Assembly: GCF_000374445.1 (NCBI RefSeq)
Contig: NZ_KB894403.1
Location: forward strand, 146,335 to 210,334
Direction: 5' to 3'
DNA length: 64,000 nucleotides
Source: Actinokineospora enzanensis DSM 44649
GTDB taxonomy: Bacteria; Actinomycetota; Actinomycetes; Mycobacteriales; Pseudonocardiaceae
Shown: positions 18,078 to 24,526 of the stretch, piece by piece
How positions within the stretch are numbered: position 1 is the first letter of the stretch
Layout of the letters: every line of letters begins with the position of its first letter
The notes under the pieces: generated by a model
Databases searched by the model: none
What the model was told of the DNA's origin: nothing
The model's input: only the letters and a program-made list of their open reading frames with translations
Made by a program: the position numbers and the translations under genes

Positions 18078-19373
18078 TTGACCACCGGGAGCGCGGGCGG
18101 CACCGGGTCGGTGGCGCCCGCCATCGGCGCGCTGGTGTCGCCCTTCGGTGTCGTCTCCGGCGGCAGACGCATGCGCCCGCCGCGCGGGCTCGGCCGGATG
18201 TATGCCCACTCCGCGCTGCTGGGCAGCGGCTGTCCCGGGATGTCCCGGGATGCGCTGACCGGCACCGGGATCAGGCTGGACGATCTCGACGCTGCCCGGC
18301 TGATCGGCGTCGCCGAGGCCGCGGAACGGTACGCCGCGGCCGACCTCCCCGGCACCCTGGTCGCCTCGATCCGGGAACGCCCCGAACCGGCCATCGACCC
18401 GGCCCGGATCCCGGCCTGTTCCGCAACCGAACTCGCCGATCCACGTTGCCCGGTCGTCCCACTCGATCCCGACCTGCCGATCCGCTGGGTGCGTGGTCTC
18501 GACCTGGCGACCGGCGTGCCGATCTGGGTGCCTGCGGTCATGGCCAGCTATCGGCTGCGTGACCCGTGGCCCGGCGAGCGGTTCTGGCACCGGCTGTCGA
18601 CCGGGTACGCGGTGCATACCGATCCCGTGGAGGCCGTCGTCCGCGGCATCTGCGAGGTCGTCGAACGGGACGCGGCGGCCGTGCTCTGGCTGCGACGCCT
18701 CCGCTTGCCCCGGCTCGCCCGATCGACCGCCGAACGCTCGGAGACGGCCGCGTACCTGCTCGACTGGAACGACCGCCACTTCGTCGACACCCACCTGTTC
18801 GACGCGACCGGCGACCTGGGGGTGCCGACCGTGTACTGCCTGCGGATCGCCGAACACAACCGGCGTGCGCGTCAGCTGGTCGGCGCGGCGAGCGCCCGGG
18901 ATCTCCCGGAGGCGGCCGGGAAGGCCCTGGCGGAGATGGCTTTCGGTGCCCAGGTCTGCTACTTCCCGGACGCGGTCAGGGAGCCCGCCGACTTCCGCGC
19001 GGTCTACGACGGCATTCGCTACATGGCCGCACCGGAGCGAGCCGAGGCGTTCGACTTCCTGGTGCGTGGCCCGGACTCCGGGACATCGCCCGGCGACGCC
19101 CGGCTGCCCGCCGACCCCCGGGAGGCGCTCGTCCGGCTCCGGAACACCATGCAGGCCAAGGACATCCAGGTCATCGTCGTGGACCGGACCACCCGGGAGC
19201 TGGCCACCGTCGGTCTGACGGCCGTGTGCGTGATCATCCCGGACCTGCAACCCCTCACCATCTCGCCGTTCGCCCGGTACCGGGCGCACCCCCGCCTCTA
19301 CGTCGCTCTGGCCTCGGACCGGCGGTTGCCCAGGGAGGAGGAACTCAACCCGTGGCCGCAACCGTTCGGCTGA
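18078..19373 (+). CDS. YcaO-domain cyclodehydratase
   Basis: A YcaO protein of about 431 residues. ATP-binding glutamate/arginine motifs are visible as GVAEAAERYAA (near 75-85) and GICEVVERDAA (near 190-200). It has the family pattern EAAGKALAEMAFGAQV and a proline-rich C-terminal end NPWPQPFG like the PxPxP tail of azoline-forming YcaO proteins. It should phosphorylate backbone amides so that Cys/Ser/Thr side chains of the precursor cyclise to azolines. It lies 11 bp after the M29 gene. The TTG at 18078 has no strong ribosome site; GTG 18111 or 18135 are plausible starts that keep the SPFGVVSGGRR beginning of the fold. Confidence 0.88.
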   Translation: MTTGSAGGTGSVAPAIGALVSPFGVVSGGRRMRPPRGLGRMYAHSALLGSGCPGMSRDALTGTGIRLDDLDAARLIGVAEAAERYAAADLPGTLVASIRERPEPAIDPARIPACSATELADPRCPVVPLDPDLPIRWVRGLDLATGVPIWVPAVMASYRLRDPWPGERFWHRLSTGYAVHTDPVEAVVRGICEVVERDAAAVLWLRRLRLPRLARSTAERSETAAYLLDWNDRHFVDTHLFDATGDLGVPTVYCLRIAEHNRRARQLVGAASARDLPEAAGKALAEMAFGAQVCYFPDAVREPADFRAVYDGIRYMAAPERAEAFDFLVRGPDSGTSPGDARLPADPREALVRLRNTMQAKDIQVIVVDRTTRELATVGLTAVCVIIPDLQPLTISPFARYRAHPRLYVALASDRRLPREEELNPWPQPFG

Positions 19374-19969
19374 CGCGGCACGCGGGCTGCGTGGGTGTGG
19401 GGGCGTTCGGCCACCACGTCGTGGACCTGCTGACCGCGCCCGGCCACCGCGCCACCCGACACCACGAAGACCTCGACCAGGTCTTCGCCGCCGACGTCGA
19501 CCTCGTGACGCTGGTCCTGGACCGGCCCACGCCGTCGCTGTCCGCGCGGGCGGACGAGTTGGCGTTCCGGCACGGGGTCGCGTGGCTCCCGGTCGTGGTG
19601 GAACACCCGGTGGTCCGGGTCGGCCCGCTGGTCCGCCCACCGCACGGACCGTGCGCCGACTGCTTCCGGCGGCGGCAGGCCCAACACGACACCCGGGGCC
19701 GGGAGTCCGCCGCCCTCGCCGCCGCCTACCGACGCGATCCCGGCCTCGGGCCCACCGGCCACCTCCCGCACCACGTCCGGCTCGTGGCCGCCGTCGCGCG
19801 GCACGCGATGGCGACCGGCCTGCCCGACGGGGAGTTACTCAGCGTGTGGCTACTCGACCACGAGATCACCACCGCCCGGGTGCTCCCGTGCCACGACTGC
19901 CCACGGTGCGGCGCACCCGGGCCGACCCGGTCGATCACGGCGTTCGCCCGGCTCCTGGACCTGCCATGA
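19352..19969 (+). CDS. Short E1-like (ocin-ThiF type) zinc protein, TOMM cyclodehydratase partner
   Basis: A 205-residue protein starting at GTG 19352 behind AGGAGG and overlapping the YcaO 3' end by 22 bp. It has GCVGVGAFGHHVVDLL at the N-terminus, then VRVGPLVRPPHGPCADCFRRRQAQH, the pattern of TOMM E1-like / leader-binding partner proteins. Two zinc-ligand pairs occur: CADC and CPRC (the latter within CHDCPRCG). It is far shorter than full E1-like proteins (often over 350 residues) and lacks an obvious N-terminal RRE, which is carried by the next gene. The pair may form a split E1 partner for YcaO. It contains a TTA leucine codon at 19835-19837. Confidence 0.75.
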   Translation: MAATVRLTRHAGCVGVGAFGHHVVDLLTAPGHRATRHHEDLDQVFAADVDLVTLVLDRPTPSLSARADELAFRHGVAWLPVVVEHPVVRVGPLVRPPHGPCADCFRRRQAQHDTRGRESAALAAAYRRDPGLGPTGHLPHHVRLVAAVARHAMATGLPDGELLSVWLLDHEITTARVLPCHDCPRCGAPGPTRSITAFARLLDLP

Positions 19970-21567
19970 GCGGCCTGCCCCGCCTCGCCCGCGGCCTGGT
20001 CGTCATCCCGACCGAGCACGGCCTGATCGTGGACGGCACACCACAGCGGTCGCTGCTGCCCGGCGGGATCGTCTCCGAGGTGATCGAGAGCCTGCTCCCA
20101 CTCCTCGACGGCACCCGCGACACCACCTCGCTCTGCGCGGCCGCCGACCTGCGGCCGTCCCAGCTCGACCGGATCCTCACCCTGCTCGACGACCACGGCG
20201 TGATCGAACACGTGCCCCCGGACGCACCGCCACCGCGCTGGATGGCCGAACACGCGGCGACCTACTTCTCCCGCAACCGCGCTGCGACCGGGGGCCACCG
20301 CTGCGTGGAGGAACTCGCGGAGGTGCTCGGCCGCGCGCACGTCCTGCTGGTCGCCCCGCCCTGTCTCGCCGAGCCGATCACGGCGGACCTGCTGGCCACG
20401 GGGGTGGGCTCGGTGGTGGTCCGGTCCTCACCGGTCTCGGTCACCGATCGACTCACGCCCGCCGACGTTGCCGCCGTCCACGACGGGACGGGTTTCGACG
20501 CGTTCGTCTCCCGGACCGATCCCGGTACCCGGGTGCTGCGGTTCGCGCTGACCGGCGGCCGCGCCGAACTCGGGCCGGTGTTCACCGACGAGTACACGAC
20601 CTGCGTCAGGTGCTTCCGGCAGGGATATTCGGCGCTTCCCCCGAACACGGACGATCCCGGTCCGGCGGGGGAGATCCTCGCGGCGATGGTGGTGAAAGAG
20701 GTTCTCGCCCTGCTGGCCTGGGCGTTCCCGCCGCAGGATGGTCGACGACTCACCCTGTTCTCCCAGCCTGGCCTGCCACCCGAACGCTATGACGTCGCCC
20801 CGGAACCCGGATGCCCGAGGTGTCTTTCCGCAGGCACGCCTGCGGAGATCTACGAGTGGCAGATGGAGCGAGCACCCGTGGGTCAGACCTGGCCGGGAAC
20901 GCCGTCCGCGCTCGAACACCGACAGTTGGCCGCGCTCCAGCTCCGCCGAGAGGTCCTCCCGTTCGGCCCACGACTGCGATTGGCCGGAATGGACGGTGCG
21001 CCGGAGCCGCGCGCTCGTCTCGACGCAGGCGAGTGGACTGCTGACGATGAGCCGGTGCCGCTGGACGCTCTGGTGGTCGCCGCAATCCTCGCTCGTGTCG
21101 CCGGACTGCGGCAGGAACCCGTTGATCGCTGGGCTCCCAGTGCGGGCAATCTCGCGTCAGTCGAACTGTTCGTGCTGACGGACCCGGGTTTCTTCACCTT
21201 GCCCGGCACCGTATTCAAGTACGACGACCTCCAGCACGAACTCGTCACTGTCCACGCAGGTACTACGCCACTGGCGGAACACTTGCGCTCCACTGATCTT
21301 GATCCGGCGGTGGCGCTCGTCTTCGTGGGAAACATCGGCCGACTCCGCGTGAAGTACGGAGACTTCGCATACCGCCTCACGCACTTGGACGCCGGATGTG
21401 CCACCACACAACTGGCCGCGGTGTGCGCCGGGTATGGCGTGGAGGTGGCATTCGCCTCCCGGTGGAGCAGCGAACTCGGTGTCGCGATCGAACTCGACGT
21501 GAACGACGAGATCGTCACGACGGTGGCCGGGATTGGAGGGCGCCATGCCGTTGGTACCCGCTTCTGA
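19966..21567 (+). CDS. RRE/E1-like + SagB-type dehydrogenase fusion (TOMM)
   Basis: A 533-residue two-part protein. Residues ~1-90 look like the RiPP recognition winged helix of E1-like proteins (LARGLVVIPTEHGLIVDG, then ESLLPLLDGTRDTTSLCAA and LLDDHGVIEHV). Residues ~90-320 resemble a reduced E1/ThiF region with zinc cysteines CVRC and CPRC. From ~340 to the end is a SagB-type nitroreductase: RWAPSAGNLASVELFVL and KYGDFAYRLTHLDAG fit FMN-dependent azoline dehydrogenases. It would bind the leader and oxidise azolines to azoles in one chain. ATG 19966 overlaps the previous TGA (ATGA). Codon bias is slightly less GC-extreme after 20.9 kb. Confidence 0.82.
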   Translation: MSGLPRLARGLVVIPTEHGLIVDGTPQRSLLPGGIVSEVIESLLPLLDGTRDTTSLCAAADLRPSQLDRILTLLDDHGVIEHVPPDAPPPRWMAEHAATYFSRNRAATGGHRCVEELAEVLGRAHVLLVAPPCLAEPITADLLATGVGSVVVRSSPVSVTDRLTPADVAAVHDGTGFDAFVSRTDPGTRVLRFALTGGRAELGPVFTDEYTTCVRCFRQGYSALPPNTDDPGPAGEILAAMVVKEVLALLAWAFPPQDGRRLTLFSQPGLPPERYDVAPEPGCPRCLSAGTPAEIYEWQMERAPVGQTWPGTPSALEHRQLAALQLRREVLPFGPRLRLAGMDGAPEPRARLDAGEWTADDEPVPLDALVVAAILARVAGLRQEPVDRWAPSAGNLASVELFVLTDPGFFTLPGTVFKYDDLQHELVTVHAGTTPLAEHLRSTDLDPAVALVFVGNIGRLRVKYGDFAYRLTHLDAGCATTQLAAVCAGYGVEVAFASRWSSELGVAIELDVNDEIVTTVAGIGGRHAVGTRF

Positions 21568-22198
21568 ACCGGCCCGCCGGGTCGCGCTGTTCTTCACCGA
21601 ACGCGAGCCACCCGCCCCAGCACCGCAAACAGTCCTCGCTTGCCGTGCCGTACCAGGCCATTCCTTGGGCCTCGCGGAAGTCCTGCGTGCCCGGCGGTCG
21701 GTGCGGACGTTCGCACCGACCGAACTGTCCGAGGACGACGTGCACTTCGTGCTCGACGCCGCCTACGCGGCCGACCGGCGGATGTGGCCCGCCACGGCCC
21801 ACGGCGACCCCGGCCTCACCCTCGTACTCGCCGCTTTTGCGGTCGCGGGCAGACCAACCGGTCTCTACCTCGCCGAAGCCAGCCGAGGTTCGCTGGTCTC
21901 CGTACCGTGCCCACCTCGTGTACCGACCGAGTTGCGGGCCTGCGCGGACGCCCCGGCCCTGATCCTGGTGTGCGGCGACGTCGACCGGGCTTCGACGGTC
22001 GCCGAAAGCGGCTACGGCGCCCTCCTGGTCCGGGCGGGCGCGCTCGGACACGCGGCCTGGCTGGGCGCGCTTGCCCGTGGCCTGGCAGGTTTCCCCGACG
22101 GCGCGTCCCGCCCGGCGATCACATCCGCGCTACGCGCCGTCCGCCCCGGCCTACGCCACCTGTTCACCGTCGCGATCGGCCACCCGGTGACCCCTTAG
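21545..22198 (+). CDS. Second nitroreductase-like protein (SagB/McbC-like), TOMM
   Basis: A 217-residue protein with the nitroreductase start LRARRSVRTFAPTELSEDDV (near residue 50-68) and a C-terminal GYGALLVRAGALGHAAWLGALARGLAGF that fits the FMN-binding half. It overlaps the fusion gene by 23 bp in another frame; ATG 21545 follows GGAGGG. Having two flavin dehydrogenases suggests sequential or heterodimeric azoline oxidation, or a scaffold role for one. It lacks the fuller SagB core of the fusion partner, so it may be the non-catalytic subunit. Confidence 0.75.
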   Translation: MPLVPASEPARRVALFFTEREPPAPAPQTVLACRAVPGHSLGLAEVLRARRSVRTFAPTELSEDDVHFVLDAAYAADRRMWPATAHGDPGLTLVLAAFAVAGRPTGLYLAEASRGSLVSVPCPPRVPTELRACADAPALILVCGDVDRASTVAESGYGALLVRAGALGHAAWLGALARGLAGFPDGASRPAITSALRAVRPGLRHLFTVAIGHPVTP

Positions 22199-22199
22199 G

Positions 22200-22502
22200 T
22201 CATGCCGGACCGCGCCGCGGTGCCGGTTCCGGGAGGTCCGCCAGCCAGCACACGATCTCCGCGCCCCAGCCGGTCAGCGAGTAGGAGACGCGGATCGGCG
22301 CCGAGCTGGTGTGCACGTAGCGCCGGATGAGCCCCTTGGCGACCAGGCGGCGCAGCACGCGATCCAGTTGCTGGTTGTCGACCCCGACCGTCCTGGCGAG
22401 TTCATTGTGCGTTTTCGCACCGGACGAAAGCGCGCCAAGCACCGAGATCGACCATTTACGGGACATCACCCCGAGAACATCGAACGTCAGCTGCGACTCC
22501 AC
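22200..22502 (-). CDS. HxlR-type winged-helix regulator
   Basis: About 100 residues with the HxlR pattern: LGVMSRKWSISVLGAL, then THNELARTVGVDNQQLDRVL and VAKGLIRRYVHTSSAPIRVSYSLTGWG. HxlR proteins are dimeric DNA-binding regulators, often redox- or ligand-responsive. It is convergent with the TOMM operon, 1 bp from the nitroreductase stop, and may regulate that operon. GTG 22502 places the start just before the fold; an in-frame start as far as 22625 is possible but adds a low-complexity extension. It has no conserved N-terminal Cys, so redox sensing is doubtful. Confidence 0.75.
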   Translation of the reverse strand: MESQLTFDVLGVMSRKWSISVLGALSSGAKTHNELARTVGVDNQQLDRVLRRLVAKGLIRRYVHTSSAPIRVSYSLTGWGAEIVCWLADLPEPAPRRGPA

Positions 22503-22842
22503 ACGCCCGGCCCCCGTTCGCGTTTCGCACGGCGCAATTCGAAGACGGACCGAACCCCGGCGCACCGACGGACCGACGACGCCCGGGACCCCGGAGCGGC
22601 ACCATTCGGCCAGTCCCTCCCACATCGTCAGCCGGCTAAAGTCTGCCAGACCCCCTGCGGAGACACCGCCACCGATCGGGTGATCCTGCCCGCGAACACA
22701 ATTCGCATGCCTGGTCTAGGGCCATGCCGCTCCCGGCAACCCGCCGGAATTACGGCGGAAATGGACAGTGCCACAGGAGATTCGCTTGCGTGCTGTTCTG
22801 AAGTGGCAGGTAGCGGTACCCATGGTCGCAGAGGTAGGCAGG
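22503..22842. other. Intergenic stretch between HxlR gene and pentapeptide gene
   Basis: About 340 bp, transcriptionally upstream of the HxlR gene. No supported gene is visible; it may contain the HxlR promoter and the end of the pentapeptide transcript. AT content rises near 22680-22800, consistent with regulatory DNA. Confidence 0.35.
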
Positions 22843-24237
22843 TCAGGGAGCGGATGTGTCGGGATGGTCGGTGAAGCGGGTCAATTCCGGTGGGATGCCC
22901 CGTTCGAAAGTCGTGCTATGGAAGTCGACGTGCGGCGTGAGGTCGGTCTGCGAGACAGCGGACGAGTCCGTGCGCTGGGCAGGCAACGGGCAGAACTCCG
23001 CGCCCTGGAAGTCCGCGTTGGTGGTGAAGGTCGCGGCACCGAAGTTGGTGGCTCCGCTGAAGACGGTGGTGCGGAAGTCGGCATAGCCGGTGAACGTCGC
23101 GGCACCGAAGTTCGCGCCGTCGTGGAAGACGGTGTCCTCGAAGTCCGCGCCGTCGGTGAACGTGGCCGAGCCGAAGTTGGCGGCCCGGACAAACCGGGCC
23201 GACTCGAAATCGGCGCCGTCGGCGAACGTGCTCCACTCGAAGTCCGCGGCCGCGAAGGCCGCCGCCTCGAAGTTGACGTATTCGGTGAACGTGGTCCACT
23301 CGAAGTCCACGTCGCCTGCGAAGGTCGTCGCGCCGAAGTTGGCGCCGCCGGTGAACGTGGTCCCGCCGAAGTCGGCGTCACCGGTGAAGGTGGCCGAGGC
23401 GAAGTCCGCGTAGCCGGTGAAGGTGACCGAGCGGAGGACCACCGTCCGTGCAGTGCAGTGGCGCAGGCTGAAGCCGACCAGGGTCGCCGCGGTCAGGTCC
23501 AGGTCGATGTCGCGCCAGAACGTCGGCAGCGGGGCGTCCGGCCGGTCGCCGGGGGACAGGTGCGCGGTGAGCAGGCGCTGCGCGGTCAGGCGGACCTCGC
23601 GCTCCTGCAGCCGCTCGTGGTGGGTCGAGAGGAACGCCCGCTCGACGTCCTCCACCGGCAGCTCGTCACCCGCGTCGTCGGCCAGCTCGCACGGCATCCG
23701 CAGGCACGCGCACAACACGTTGACGATCGTCTGCCGCTGCCCGGGATTGTCCTGTGCCAGCCGCTCCAGCGCGTACAGGCCGCCGAGCCGGACCGGCGCG
23801 TGCGGCGAGCCGAGCAGCTCCACGGCCTTGGTGTAGAGGTCGGTGATCCGCCGCGCGGCCGCGTCGTCCCGGGTGTCGGCGGCGACCCGCTGCTGCAGCG
23901 CGAACGCGAGCGCGGCATCGGCCTGGTCCCGGTCCTTCTGCCGCAGCGCGATCTCGGTGCTCCGCTGCTTCCGCGCCGCGAGCAGCAGCGCCGCCGCTCC
24001 ACCGGTACCCACCACGATCGACCCGGCCGTGCGGATCGCGTCGAGCTTGAGCCGGTTCGCCTCGGTGTCGCGGTCGGGATGGCCCATCAGCAGCCATGCG
24101 GTCACCGCGCCGCCCACCGCCACGATCACCACCGCCCAGGCGATGATCACTTTCACGGAGAGCACGGTGTAGTCCACGGGCCCGGAGCCACCACGCCCGG
24201 CCGGTCTCCGGCGGCGCGCCAAGTCGGTTTTCACCAC
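22843..24237 (-). CDS. Membrane-anchored pentapeptide-repeat protein
   Basis: About 464 residues from GTG 24237 (GAGG upstream; adjacent GTG 24234 possible). Near residue 25-50 there is one clear transmembrane helix (VKVIIAWAVVIVAVGGAVTAW), then a second hydrophobic segment (TAGSIVVGTGGAAALLLAA) and a charged linker. A helical region follows (LYTKAVELLGSPHAPVRLGGLYALERLAQD). From ~280 to ~430 there are about 20 tandem pentapeptide-like repeats of the form F-x-x-A-D/N (for example TFTGYADF, TFTGGANF), forming a right-handed quadrilateral helix. This architecture is common in actinobacterial membrane proteins of unknown role. No partner is evident nearby. Confidence 0.85.
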   Translation of the reverse strand: MVKTDLARRRRPAGRGGSGPVDYTVLSVKVIIAWAVVIVAVGGAVTAWLLMGHPDRDTEANRLKLDAIRTAGSIVVGTGGAAALLLAARKQRSTEIALRQKDRDQADAALAFALQQRVAADTRDDAAARRITDLYTKAVELLGSPHAPVRLGGLYALERLAQDNPGQRQTIVNVLCACLRMPCELADDAGDELPVEDVERAFLSTHHERLQEREVRLTAQRLLTAHLSPGDRPDAPLPTFWRDIDLDLTAATLVGFSLRHCTARTVVLRSVTFTGYADFASATFTGDADFGGTTFTGGANFGATTFAGDVDFEWTTFTEYVNFEAAAFAAADFEWSTFADGADFESARFVRAANFGSATFTDGADFEDTVFHDGANFGAATFTGYADFRTTVFSGATNFGAATFTTNADFQGAEFCPLPAQRTDSSAVSQTDLTPHVDFHSTTFERGIPPELTRFTDHPDTSAP

Positions 24238-24452
24238 CCCAGCCTCGCGCCCATCCGCCGCTGTGAGCGCCAACCATCCGCCGATCGGGTGGCGACGCCG
24301 ACGAAACGCGCGGGTCGGCTGGTGGGGTGGTGGTCGCTCGACATCCGGCGTCCCCTTTCGCGGTGGACCTTTCACCTGCGGAACCGGTCCGGGGATCAGC
24401 GTGTCGAGCCGCGTCCTGCTCGGCCTGACTGGGTGGCCTCGCCCACGCGAAC

Positions 24453-24480
24453 GGCCCTGTCCGGGTAAGCGGACAGGGCC
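24453..24480. terminator. Perfect 11-bp stem hairpin terminator
   Basis: GGCCCTGTCCG (24453-24463) and CGGACAGGGCC (24470-24480) form a perfect 11 bp stem with a 6-nt loop. It lies 47 bp downstream of the stop of the minus-strand secreted protein gene (24527-26749) and before the next minus-strand gene. It is a likely GC-rich actinomycete terminator for the former. Confidence 0.75.
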
Positions 24481-24526
24481 GGTGTTCACGAGTCGGGCTG
24501 CTCCTCCGGTCGGAAGAGCAGTGGTG

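Noticed and set aside
18231..18250. Tandem 10-bp repeat TGTCCCGGGA twice inside the YcaO gene
   Set aside because: The frame is kept across it and the flanking YcaO motifs stay in register, so it is not a disabling duplication or a mobile-element scar.
16656..22198. Thiopeptide cluster interpretation
   Set aside because: No LanB-type glutamylation or elimination gene and no [4+2] cycloaddition enzyme are present, and the core has too few Ser/Cys residues.
23050..23420. Repetitive DNA at the pentapeptide region as a CRISPR or satellite array
   Set aside because: The periodicity follows 15-bp codon repeats of the pentapeptide protein, with no conserved repeat/unique spacer pattern.
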